Shown: piece after piece, positions 1 to 7,265 of the stretch | Numbering within the stretch: position 1 is the first letter of the stretch | Layout of the letters: every line of letters starts with the position of its first letter | NCBI GenBank assembly: GCA_043721235.1 | Contig: JAYSRE010000183.1 | Coordinates: 1 to 24,732, forward strand | DNA from: JAAFIP01 sp043721235 | Lineage (GTDB): Bacteria; Pseudomonadota; Gammaproteobacteria; Burkholderiales; Burkholderiaceae_C | DNA length: 24,732 bases | Direction of reading: 5' to 3' | Program-made: the position numbers and the translations under genes | The notes under the pieces: generated by a model | The model's database searches: none | Told to the model about the DNA's origin: nothing | Seen by the model: the letters and a program-made list of their open reading frames with translations, nothing else

Positions 1-1
1 T

Positions 2-1009
2 AAACAACTAATGCAACAAACTTTAGAGGGAAGTACTTCAGAGTTGGGCGACGCTCTCAAATTTGTTGATGAACAAATGCTGGTGGGTATGACAGACGCT
101 CAGCGCAGAGCTATTCGCCCCGTCTTGGTACGGCCTTTGGTGCAAGGTTTTGCTGTGATCATAAAGCCTACTGAAAGCGAGTTAAATAAAACTTGGTTGG
201 CCCAAGTTTACGATCCATTTCAAAAGACTTTAGGTGGCAAGTATCCATTTGCGTTGGATTCAAAAATTGAAGCCACAGGCGCTGAAATCGGACAGTTTTT
301 TGGCGCTGAGGGGGCCATCTCCAAGTTCGTGACTACGGCTATGGGACCACTTGTAGTGCGCCGTGGAGACACTTTGTCGCCCAAGACATGGGCCGAGATG
401 GGGATTAGTCTTGCGCCTGAAGTTGTGTCGTCATTCCCCAGTTGGATTGCCCCACTTAGCTCAGGTGGTGTTGCCGCTGCTGGCGGTGGCGGCGCTGCTG
501 ATGCGCAGACGGTATTCCAAATACAGCCGTTACCTGCCAGTGGCGTTACAGAATACTCTGTTGAAATTGATGGCCAACAACTGCGTTACCGTAACACCCA
601 AACACAGTGGAATAATTTTGTTTGGCCAAATCCTCAGGGTACTCCGGGTGCCAAAGTGACTGCTACAACGTTTGATGGGCGCACTTTAGAGATGGCCAAT
701 CATCCTGGGCGATTTGGACTGGAGAAACTTATCAATACTGCCCAGCGAAAAAGAAAGGACAACGGTGTCTTTGAGCTTAGTTGGGTCAATGGGGCTATCA
801 CGGTGTCTGTAGATCTTAAAATTATTAGCAGTCCTCAAGCTAGTGGCGGCGGTGCTGGCGCCTCTGGTTCGCAACAGCAAAGCCAAGGTTATCGCGGGTT
901 GAGGCTGCCATCTGCGGTTACATCGATTGCGCAAACTGCTCAGACTAGCCCTGCAACTGCAGTAAATAGCCCAACCTCTACAACCGCGCCCGTGGGAGTA
1001 GCAAAATGA
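2..1009 (+). CDS. tssM: TssM (IcmF-family) T6SS membrane-complex protein, C-terminal part only
   Basis: The reading frame is open to the left edge of the window (codons K-Q-L precede the first ATG at 11), so this is the 3' part of a longer gene; whole TssM proteins usually exceed 1000 residues and about 335 are present. TssM is the inner-membrane protein that with TssL and TssJ anchors the type VI secretion apparatus and spans the periplasm. The visible part is the periplasmic C-terminal region: a helical stretch, a Gly/Ala-rich linker (about residues 150-165 counted from the ATG), then a beta-rich domain with FVWPNPQGTPGAKV and a phenylalanine/tryptophan pattern typical of the IcmF C-terminal domain. 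The last 50 residues are low-complexity Ser/Gly/Gln/Thr. The stop overlaps the tagF start (ATGA), indicating translational coupling. Assignment rests on the domain and on the tagF/tssA neighbours. Confidence 0.87.
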   Translation, partial: KQLMQQTLEGSTSELGDALKFVDEQMLVGMTDAQRRAIRPVLVRPLVQGFAVIIKPTESELNKTWLAQVYDPFQKTLGGKYPFALDSKIEATGAEIGQFFGAEGAISKFVTTAMGPLVVRRGDTLSPKTWAEMGISLAPEVVSSFPSWIAPLSSGGVAAAGGGGAADAQTVFQIQPLPASGVTEYSVEIDGQQLRYRNTQTQWNNFVWPNPQGTPGAKVTATTFDGRTLEMANHPGRFGLEKLINTAQRKRKDNGVFELSWVNGAITVSVDLKIISSPQASGGGAGASGSQQQSQGYRGLRLPSAVTSIAQTAQTSPATAVNSPTSTTAPVGVAK

Positions 1010-1998
1010 CAAGCCTAGCAACTAATGTTAATGTTACGTACTTCGGGAAAATACCCAGCCGTGGTGATTTTGTTAAGTCTGGCGCTAGCTTGCCTCTGCT
1101 AACGTCATTAGACAATTGGTTAGCGCGCGCTATGGACAGCATGAGTGAGGATGCGCGATGGAAGAATATTTATGACGAGGTTAGGCCGTTTCATTTTGCC
1201 TTTTTAGGGCCTCGTAGCAAGGTCGCCATAGCAGGGCATTTCACCGCAAGCTGTGACGCTGCTCAGCGGCGCTTTCCTTTTGTAACTGCTGGAGCCATGG
1301 AGGTTGCTGATTCAAATATGTTCACAGCACGCAGTCCCCTGGTGCTGTCAAGGCTTTGGAATCGGCTGTCGCAACTTTCAGCGGGTGCGGCTGTATCTAC
1401 AGATGCAGCACAAGATTTGAGTGCAATTTCTGGTTCGTCCATACAAGTCGAATTGGGCAGCAAAGCATACGAGGCCAATTTTGTAGACTTCTTGGAAATA
1501 CAAACCATGGGCTCGCTGAGCAATCAGTTGCAAAACTCGGGGTTTACGGGCAACTGCCGTCAATTGATTTTAGGGCTAGGGCTATTGCTGCAGCCTGTGA
1601 TGGCCAGCGGCTCTAACAGGCTTGAAAAAAGTTTGTATTTGCCGCTGCCTGACGATCCGATGTACAAGTATCTTACGGCAGCGTTTTGGTTGTCAATTAT
1701 TAACCCGTTCTTACAGCGTGCTGATTTTGAGTTGTCGATTTATATTGCCCAGGTAAAGCAAAACCAAGCCCAAGCCCTTGTAGTAGGCTTTAGTGGTGCA
1801 TCATCCTTGACATTAGAGGCAATACTTAATCCTAAAATAGCCGAGGATCATTTCATTTCGTTTGAAGATGCTGCATGGGTGGAAGAGTCAGTTTTATCTG
1901 ATTATGGTGTGACTAAGCTGTCTAGTTACCTTGAACAATCTCAATTGTCTTTGGGGTCTGTACTGCAACAATTTAATGAAGTTTTCTTGGGTGTCTAA
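1006..1998 (+). CDS. tagF: TagF (ImpM-like) type VI secretion accessory/regulatory protein
   Basis: 330 residues. The N-terminus carries YFGKIPSRGDFVKSG, the hallmark of the TagF/ImpM family, followed by the conserved WLARAM and RPFHFAF segments and a hydrophobic core. In Pseudomonas TagF acts as a post-translational repressor of T6SS assembly, working with the phosphorylation (PpkA/PppA/Fha) pathway; that role is known for the family and is inferred here. It starts inside the tssM stop codon (4-bp ATGA overlap) and ends 4 bp before the start chosen for the OmpA-like gene, so the genes are surely one transcript. The family is often shorter; here the C-terminal half (residues about 160-330) is a second, less recognisable region, perhaps lineage-specific. 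No fused PppA phosphatase domain is visible. Codon use is A+T-rich like its neighbours. Confidence 0.88.
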   Translation: MTSLATNVNVTYFGKIPSRGDFVKSGASLPLLTSLDNWLARAMDSMSEDARWKNIYDEVRPFHFAFLGPRSKVAIAGHFTASCDAAQRRFPFVTAGAMEVADSNMFTARSPLVLSRLWNRLSQLSAGAAVSTDAAQDLSAISGSSIQVELGSKAYEANFVDFLEIQTMGSLSNQLQNSGFTGNCRQLILGLGLLLQPVMASGSNRLEKSLYLPLPDDPMYKYLTAAFWLSIINPFLQRADFELSIYIAQVKQNQAQALVVGFSGASSLTLEAILNPKIAEDHFISFEDAAWVEESVLSDYGVTKLSSYLEQSQLSLGSVLQQFNEVFLGV

Positions 1999-2002
1999 GC
2001 AT

Positions 2003-2809
2003 ATGGGTACTTATTTTAAAAACACAGTCAAAATTTTAGCTGCTGCAATTGCACTGCTAAATTTGCCAAACCTAGTTTTTGCGCAGCCTAACGCCCCTAG
2101 CGCGGTTACAGCAGCGCCTGGGCAAGTTGTAGTGACAGGAACCGTGCCTGATGACGCAAGTAAACTGAGCATTATTAGCAAGCTGCGAGAAGTGTACGGC
2201 GCGAATAAGGTAATTGACCAAATCTCTGTGGGTGCTGTGGTCATGCCTCCCAATTGGAATACCTACGTACAAAAACTGATCAGCCCAAATCTTAAGCTTA
2301 TTAATCGCGGCCAATTTAAAGTCGATGGAAATGTAGTGAGCATGCGCGGCGAGGTATCTAACGAAGCGCAGAAACAGCAGATAGCCAGTGATATTGCAAG
2401 CAGCTTAAACCCAAGCTACATCGTAAACAATGGATTGCGGATAAATACTTCTGACCAAGGTTTGCTAGACCAAACTTTGGCCAACCGGGTTATTGAATTC
2501 GAAGCTGGAAAATCTGATTTGACCCCTAAGGGTAAGCTGATTCTTGATGAAATGTCGCAGGCACTTCAGAAGCTAAAAGGGCAAAAGGTTGAAGTTATTG
2601 GCCATACAGATGATCAAGGCTTGCGCGTTAACAATGTTGCTCTAAGTCAAGCGCGCGCTGAAAGCGTTAAATTTTACTTTGTAAGCAAAGGGATCAATAC
2701 TGATTTGATCACCACGTCCGGAACTGGACCCGACCGACCCGTTGCCAGTAACGCTACAGGTGACGGCCGAGCTAAAAATCGACGTATTGAGTTTAGACTT
2801 TCCCAGTAA
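2003..2809 (+). CDS. OmpA-family peptidoglycan-binding protein with BON-like N-terminal region, T6SS-linked
   Basis: I chose the ATG at 2003, which gives a standard signal peptide (basic MGTYFKNTVK, hydrophobic ILAAAIALLN, cleavage near FA|Q at residues 27/28); the open frame extends back to 1931 but would overlap tagF. Mature protein about 240 residues. The middle (about 40-150) resembles one or two BON-like alpha/beta repeats (VVVTGTVPD... and MRGEVSNEAQK). The C-terminal OmpA domain has VIEFEAGKSDLTPKG, VEVIGHTDDQG, LSQARAESV and GRAKNRRIEF, the peptidoglycan-binding signature. No lipobox cysteine is seen, so it is probably periplasmic or held on peptidoglycan. OmpA-like proteins (for example TagL or stand-alone forms) anchor the T6SS membrane complex to the cell wall; position between tagF and tssA supports that role here. 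Possible alternative start: ATG at 1976. Confidence 0.82.
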   Translation: MGTYFKNTVKILAAAIALLNLPNLVFAQPNAPSAVTAAPGQVVVTGTVPDDASKLSIISKLREVYGANKVIDQISVGAVVMPPNWNTYVQKLISPNLKLINRGQFKVDGNVVSMRGEVSNEAQKQQIASDIASSLNPSYIVNNGLRINTSDQGLLDQTLANRVIEFEAGKSDLTPKGKLILDEMSQALQKLKGQKVEVIGHTDDQGLRVNNVALSQARAESVKFYFVSKGINTDLITTSGTGPDRPVASNATGDGRAKNRRIEFRLSQ

Positions 2810-2855
2810 ATTTGCTGATTCAAGTCCTTCAGTCTGATTAAAGTAATTTATCTAT

Positions 2856-3911
2856 ATGTTGCAATTTAACCAACTTCTTGATCCCATTTCACCCGACTCG
2901 CCATCTGGACGAGATGTCACATTTTCATCCGATGTGGATGCGATTAATAAAGCCCGCCAATTTGATGATCCTTCGCTAGATCAGGGCGAATGGGTCACAG
3001 ATGTTAAAGAAGCAGATTGGGACTTTGTCTACGACAAATGCATAAACTTAATTGCGACCCAAAGTAAAGATTTGAGAGTTGCTGCATGGTTAGTAGAAGC
3101 GGCGGCTAAGACAAAACACTTTGATGGTCTGGCGGCAGGTTTTGAACTGCTTGCGCGGCTGTGCGACAACTATTGGGATACGTTGCATCCCCAAATAGAA
3201 GATAACGATATTGAACAGCGTGTGGGAAATATTGCGTGGCTACTAAATCGCTCGGTTCAACTCGTGAAGGAAATTCCCTTAACGCAAGGGCGAGGCTCAC
3301 AATACTCTTGGACGGATTTTGAAGCCGCTCGAGCTCGTGCTAACAACGCTGTAAAAACTGGGGAGGCGGTGACCGAGAAAGAAGGCCAGCCAACTACCGC
3401 AGCACTGGAGTCGGCTAAACGAAAAAGCTCCAAAGCGTTTTACGAGTCAACGATCAATGCGGCTCAGCATTGCCAGAAAATGTTGGCCGAATTAGAAGTT
3501 TCTCTAGACACGCGGCTAGGAAACGAGGGTCCGAGCTTTACGCCACTGAAAGAAATACTTGAGACCATGCACAGTACATTGCAAAGGTACGGTGCGGATG
3601 TAGGTCTAAAGTCTGTAGGTACTCTTAATGCTGAACCTCTGCAAGTGGCAGACGGTAACCTCCTAGCTACGGGGCATATCGCGTCTAACTTTTCTGGGCC
3701 TATCAAGAGCCGCGAACAGGCCCTCGAACAACTGCGTAGTGTGGCTGAATTCTTTCGAGCCACGGAACCCCATAGCCCGGTAGCATATTTGGCCGATAAG
3801 GCTGCGAGCTGGGGTGATTTGCCTTTGCATAGCTGGCTTAAAACAGTAGTGAAAGATCCGAATTCGCTTTTATTCATAGAAGAAATGCTAGGCGTCAAAG
3901 CGCCTGAGTAG
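2856..3911 (+). CDS. tssA: TssA T6SS baseplate/tail cap protein
   Basis: 351 residues with an ImpA N-terminal domain: LLDPISPDSPSGRDV, the ADWDFVYDKC segment and DLRVAAWLVEA...LLARLCDNYWDTLHP, all diagnostic for TssA. The middle is a charged, Ala-rich helical linker and the C-terminus (HSPVAYLADKAASWGDLPLH ... SLLFIEEMLGV) is the short conserved tail of the TssA1-like class, which in the studied systems forms a dodecameric ring that primes baseplate assembly and stays at the distal end of the growing sheath. The preceding gap from the OmpA-like gene is 46 bp. The C-terminal VasJ/VasL membrane segment found in some long forms is absent. It is the last T6SS gene in the window; sheath (tssBC), hcp, tssK and clpV must lie upstream, off the window, or elsewhere. 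Confidence 0.9.
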   Translation: MLQFNQLLDPISPDSPSGRDVTFSSDVDAINKARQFDDPSLDQGEWVTDVKEADWDFVYDKCINLIATQSKDLRVAAWLVEAAAKTKHFDGLAAGFELLARLCDNYWDTLHPQIEDNDIEQRVGNIAWLLNRSVQLVKEIPLTQGRGSQYSWTDFEAARARANNAVKTGEAVTEKEGQPTTAALESAKRKSSKAFYESTINAAQHCQKMLAELEVSLDTRLGNEGPSFTPLKEILETMHSTLQRYGADVGLKSVGTLNAEPLQVADGNLLATGHIASNFSGPIKSREQALEQLRSVAEFFRATEPHSPVAYLADKAASWGDLPLHSWLKTVVKDPNSLLFIEEMLGVKAPE

Positions 3912-4386
3912 CCTGACGATTCGGGTGTAGTCCAAAGAGTACATAACAGGTCAATTCCAAAGCATCATGCTGCGCAGTGTAACTACGGCGCGCTAATACC
4001 CACCCTCAGGCCCTGTCATTTTTGACACTGCCTTGCAGTGCACAGCACTTTTGCGTCAAGATAACTCATAATTAAATAGCAAACTATCTAGCATTTACTT
4101 GGGCGGTAAGCCAAAACTGCATTCAATTGCAGCCCCACTGAGTTTCCGCCCCAACCAAACCATTCTTCAGCCCGCCCCAGCTAAAAACCCAGCCAAAAAG
4201 CATGCTGTGCCAGCTAAATGTGGCTCGGCCAATTTACGCAACCAATCCCTGGCAAGTCTAAATTGGGCCGTTGGTTTCAGCATCTGCACTTACCTATGTT
4301 TCGTACATAAAGGCATTTTATTTTTACTAACTTGCAGGTACACAAACGCACTCAGCGGTAGGGAATGAAAAATTGATCTCCAAAAT
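3912..4386. other. Gene-poor junction between T6SS cluster and cbiX
   Basis: 475 bp with no convincing gene between convergent tssA and cbiX. It holds two small overlapping hairpins after tssA (TGTCA-TTTT-TGACA at 4014-4027 and CACTGC-CTT-GCAGTG at 4026-4040), neither followed by a proper T run, and one copy of the dispersed repeat (4066-4112). On the minus strand a 38-codon frame (4283-4167) and a 22-codon frame (4163-4095) lie in the same phase, separated only by a TGA and one codon; the second ends with a stop inside the repeat copy. This could be a decayed gene end or chance. Two plus-strand frames (4099-4368, 4373-4660) lack ribosome sites and recognisable content. Confidence 0.6.
4066..4112 (-). 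repeat. Dispersed ~48-nt repeat, copy A
   Basis: Read on the minus strand: GGCTTACCGCCCAAGTAAAT, then GCTAGATAGTTT, then GCTATTTAATTATGAG. It matches the core shared by the other five copies (CGCCCAAG-AAATGCT) and the following GCTAT A+T-rich end. Like copy E it has AAGTAA where the others have AAGGAA. It is in intergenic DNA 155 bp past tssA, just at the edge of the A+T-richer T6SS region. Confidence 0.75.
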
Positions 4387-4785
4387 TCAATCTACCGCCA
4401 GCTGGGCCAGCAGTGCAATTACTCGCGCATCTTCGCCTATGGGCGCGACCATTTCAAAATGGACCTGCGGGTGGGCAACACGCAGCTGGGCCACCAGCTC
4501 GGGCAGGTCTTTACGGGCATGCACGCCCATGCCTAAAAACATCGGGACGATACGTATATTTATAGAGCCTTTTAACCCTATCGCCCAAGGAAATGCTGCA
4601 CAAGTAGCTATTATTTCTGTAGTAACTGTGGGCAGGTCGGGTGCGCACAGCTCTAGGTAAGCGCAGCGTACGGGGGTGTGGGGGTGCTGGGCCGCAATGG
4701 TGGTGGCTACGGCTTCCATGGGGGCGCGCCACAGGGGGTCGCGGGAGCCGTGGGCAAACAAAATAATGGCGTGGGGTTGGGTCAT
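4387..4785 (-). CDS. cbiX: CbiX-type sirohydrochlorin chelatase-like protein carrying a repeat-derived insert
   Basis: 132 residues, the size of a small single-domain CbiX (short CbiX-S form). CbiX-type chelatases insert Co2+ or Fe2+ into sirohydrochlorin for cobalamin or siroheme. Visible family marks: IILFAHGSRDPLWR (metal-binding His in the first strand), CAYLELCAPDLP, RIVPMFLGMGVHARKDLP (second His) and HPQVHFEMVAPIGEDARVI. Between the helix after CAPDLP and the RIVPMFLG strand there is an extra stretch, TCAAFPWAIGLKGS, encoded by a copy of the dispersed repeat at 4577-4623; relatives as I recall them go almost directly from helix to strand. The frame is intact, so the protein may still fold with an enlarged loop. 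It lies 62 bp downstream of lptG on the same strand and is probably co-transcribed. No strong ribosome site precedes the ATG. Confidence 0.83.
   Translation of the reverse strand: MTQPHAIILFAHGSRDPLWRAPMEAVATTIAAQHPHTPVRCAYLELCAPDLPTVTTEIIATCAAFPWAIGLKGSINIRIVPMFLGMGVHARKDLPELVAQLRVAHPQVHFEMVAPIGEDARVIALLAQLAVD
4577..4623 (+). repeat. Dispersed ~48-nt repeat, copy B (inside cbiX)
   Basis: Plus strand CCCTATCGCCCAAGGAAATG followed by CTGCACAAGTAGCTATTATT. It lies wholly within the cbiX coding region in antisense orientation and is read in frame on the minus strand as about 15 residues. The flank TTTTAA on its left is shared with copy D, suggesting the element may start a few bases earlier (near 4571). 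Confidence 0.85.
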
Positions 4786-4847
4786 GGCAGGTTTGGGAGA
4801 AAGTCGCGCAATACACTAAAAAAAGATGCTGCAAGCTGAAAACTGGG

Positions 4848-5993
4848 CTAGTGCCGTAGCACCAGCCAGGTAAACGCAGCCAGTGAGGCCAATGAATACA
4901 GCAGCCCTGGGATGGCTGCGGCTATCCAAGGCTGCCAGTTGTTCAGGTTGCCAGCGTAGCCAAATACGTTATTGAGCAAAAAGAAACTAATGCCGACCAT
5001 CACGCCGCCAAACACGTAGCCGCTGATCGAGCTGGTGCGAAAGTGCAGGTAGGCAAAGGGCAGGGCCAGCACCACCATTACCAGGCAGCTCAGTGGGTAA
5101 AACACTTTGCGCCAAAACTCGATGGCGTAGCGCTGCGAGCTTTGGCCGTTGGCTTCCAGGTGGGTCATGTACTGGTACAAATCCACCGTGCCCATGCGCT
5201 CGGGCTTGAGCAGGGCAACAGACACCATTTCAGCGCTTAAGCCCGTGGGCCAGCGGTAGTTGGTCAGCACGTTGTCATGCTGCACGCGGGCGCTGGGCAG
5301 ATTGTCTTTTGCATCGGCATTGGCTGCTTTGGGGGTGTCAACGATAAACTCGCTGCGCTTGACACCTGCTAGCGTCCAAGAGTCGTTCTTGGCGAACTCA
5401 CCGCTTTGCGCTTGCAGGGTAGAGACCAAAGTGCCGCGTGTATTAAACTCAAAAATACGAATATCTCGCATGCTGTTTTTGTCGGTCAGTGCGCCTACAT
5501 TGACCGCATAGTTTGAAAATTGCTGCTTTTCTTTAAGCCAGGCCCCCGTTTGCCCCACGGTAATTTGCCCTAAAAACCTGGCTTTGAGCAATTGCGCTGT
5601 GCGGGTAGACACAGGGGCCATATAGTCGCCCACCACAAAGGTGGCCACTGTAAACACCACCCCCAGCGACAGCACCGTGCGCAGCGCGCGCCATGGCCCC
5701 ATGCCGCTGGTGCGCAAAATAGTGAACTCCGAGCTTTGTGCAAAGCGTGCCATCACGGTGATAGAGCCGATCAGCACGGCAATGGGCAGCACCTCGTACA
5801 GGCGGGCGGGCATCCATAGCAGCACAAACAGCACGGCGTGGCTCATGCGGTAGGGGCTGGCGGCAATGCCTTTACCGACCGAGCTGACTTCTTCAACCAG
5901 GTCAAAAAACGAAAACAAGGCTATAAAAGCCAGCGCCACAAAGGCCACGGTAACCAGCATTTCGCGGTGAATCAGGCGTCGCAGGGTGTGCAT
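4848..5993 (-). CDS. lptG: LptG, LPS export ABC transporter permease
   Basis: 381 residues from the ATG at 5993 (MHTLRRLIHREM); the frame is open further upstream to 6083 but that would overlap lptF. LptG pairs with LptF in the inner membrane, with the LptB ATPase, to extract LPS and push it onto the LptC-LptA bridge. Topology fits: three N-terminal membrane helices (about residues 12-32, 55-78 and 100-122), a periplasmic beta-jellyroll domain in the middle (QFSNYAVNVGALTDKNSMRDIRIFEFN), then three C-terminal helices ending LLYSLASLAAFTWLVLRH. FWRKVFYPLSCLVMVVLALP before helix 4 is characteristic. It begins 23 bp after the lptF stop on the same strand. Its 3' neighbour is cbiX. No terminator is visible after it. 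Confidence 0.93.
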   Translation of the reverse strand: MHTLRRLIHREMLVTVAFVALAFIALFSFFDLVEEVSSVGKGIAASPYRMSHAVLFVLLWMPARLYEVLPIAVLIGSITVMARFAQSSEFTILRTSGMGPWRALRTVLSLGVVFTVATFVVGDYMAPVSTRTAQLLKARFLGQITVGQTGAWLKEKQQFSNYAVNVGALTDKNSMRDIRIFEFNTRGTLVSTLQAQSGEFAKNDSWTLAGVKRSEFIVDTPKAANADAKDNLPSARVQHDNVLTNYRWPTGLSAEMVSVALLKPERMGTVDLYQYMTHLEANGQSSQRYAIEFWRKVFYPLSCLVMVVLALPFAYLHFRTSSISGYVFGGVMVGISFFLLNNVFGYAGNLNNWQPWIAAAIPGLLYSLASLAAFTWLVLRH

Positions 5994-6016
5994 GGTGTGT
6001 TCTAAAATGGTAGCAA

Positions 6017-7180
6017 TTAAACCCGCGCAGGCAGCAGGTAACGCACCGACCAGTTGCTGCTGCGCGCCGCCATCAGCAGGCAAGTTGCTGCCAAAACACC
6101 GCCGTGCAGGCTCAGCATGTAGGCGCTAAAGCCAACACGACCACTGCTAACCCAGCCAAAGCCTGCGTTAAGCAGGTTGTAGTAAGCCACAAAGGCCAGC
6201 AGTGCAAACACCAGGCTGTAGCCACGGCCCGCACGCGGGTTGCTGGCCGATAGCACCAGTGCCAGCAGCACCAAGTTAAAACCCGCCAGAGCCAAGCCCA
6301 CGCGCCAGCTAAGCTCGGCCAGGTTGGCCAGCGTGGGGGCACGCAGCAGCTGGTTGGTGCGCAGCGTGCGGGGTGGTGGCGCGTCGTCGGGGCCGGCCAC
6401 TTTGCGGCCAACTTGGGTGCCGTATTCAGCAAATTCACTGGTGCGCACCGCATCTTGGCCTACAGTTTGTTCCAAGCGCTGGCCGTTGTTGAGTAACAAA
6501 AACTGTTCACCGTTGATGCGCTCAATGCGCCCCGACCGGGCCGAGGTGACGGCGGTTTTACCTGCTTCGGTAGACAGCATGAAGACGTTGCGCGCGGTTT
6601 TTTGGGCGGCCAAGGCATCGGCAGGTTCTGCACTGGCACTGGCACTGGCCGCCGCCGCGCTGGCTTGGGCGTTGCGGGCAAAGCTGTCGTCCCGTTCAAT
6701 AAAAAATACCCGGGTACCCGCGGCGTTTTCTTGAAATTGCCCTGCTGTCACACGGTCTAGCTCGCCCCGGTTTTCAAAGCTTTCGCGCATGCGCTGGGCT
6801 TGCTGGTTGCTCCAGGGCCAGACAAAAAGTGCCAGCAGCACAATGCTGAGCAAAATAGGCCAGGCAAAGCGCAGCACCGGCACACAAAAGCTGGCCAAAG
6901 AGCGCCCACTGCTAAACCAAATGGCCATTTCAGAGTCGCGGTACATGCGCCCCAGCGTGCTGGTTACTGAAATAAACAAGCTCAGCGTCAAAATAGTCGA
7001 CAAGTGCCCCAGCACGGCATAGCCCATCAGCAGCATCACGTCTTTGGGGTTGACGATGCCGCTGGAAGCCAAGCCTAGTGTGCGAATCAGCATCATGCTC
7101 ATCACCACGGTAATTAACACTACCAAAGTGGCAACAAAACTGCGCGCTAGTTCTTTGCGGAGGGAAGAATGGAATAACAT
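6017..7180 (-). CDS. lptF: LptF, LPS export ABC transporter permease
   Basis: 387 residues beginning MLFHSSLRKELARSFVATLV, typical of LptF. Partner of LptG in the LptB2FG complex. Three N-terminal membrane helices (about 14-35, 55-76, 100-120), the conserved RMYRDSEMAIWFSSG cytoplasmic coupling segment between helices 2 and 3, a periplasmic jellyroll domain, and three C-terminal helices (about 293-315, 322-343, 350-372). In the periplasmic domain, after RVFFIERDDS, there is an Ala/Ser-rich stretch (residues about 172-192) encoded in part by three tandem CACTGG hexamers (plus strand 6631-6648); this is probably a flexible and length-variable loop. First gene of a lptF-lptG-cbiX run, divergent from pepA over an 85-bp gap, the common Burkholderiales arrangement. 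No good ribosome site is seen. Confidence 0.93.
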   Translation of the reverse strand: MLFHSSLRKELARSFVATLVVLITVVMSMMLIRTLGLASSGIVNPKDVMLLMGYAVLGHLSTILTLSLFISVTSTLGRMYRDSEMAIWFSSGRSLASFCVPVLRFAWPILLSIVLLALFVWPWSNQQAQRMRESFENRGELDRVTAGQFQENAAGTRVFFIERDDSFARNAQASAAAASASASAEPADALAAQKTARNVFMLSTEAGKTAVTSARSGRIERINGEQFLLLNNGQRLEQTVGQDAVRTSEFAEYGTQVGRKVAGPDDAPPPRTLRTNQLLRAPTLANLAELSWRVGLALAGFNLVLLALVLSASNPRAGRGYSLVFALLAFVAYYNLLNAGFGWVSSGRVGFSAYMLSLHGGVLAATCLLMAARSSNWSVRYLLPARV

Positions 7181-7199
7181 TACGCTATGGATAAAGAAT

Positions 7200-7228
7200 T
7201 TGGCTGAAAATTCTTGTAAAACTAAAAT
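7200..7228 (+). promoter_or_regulatory. Candidate sigma-70 promoter for pepA
   Basis: TTGGCT (7200-7205, 4/6 match to TTGACA), a 17-bp spacer and TAAAAT (7223-7228, 5/6 match to TATAAT), in the 85-bp lptF/pepA divergent gap, about 37 bp before the pepA ATG. The region is A+T-rich so chance matches are possible. No equally good promoter toward lptF was seen. Confidence 0.45.
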
Positions 7229-7265
7229 CTTGAAATTTTGAAACTTAAATCACCAAGCGCCTATT

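Noticed and set aside
4014..4040. Terminator after tssA
   Set aside because: The two hairpins are short, overlap each other, and lack a T run, so no terminator is called.
4099..4660. Two plus-strand frames of 89 and 95 codons after tssA
   Set aside because: No ribosome site and no recognisable protein; the second is antisense to cbiX, which has clear family motifs.
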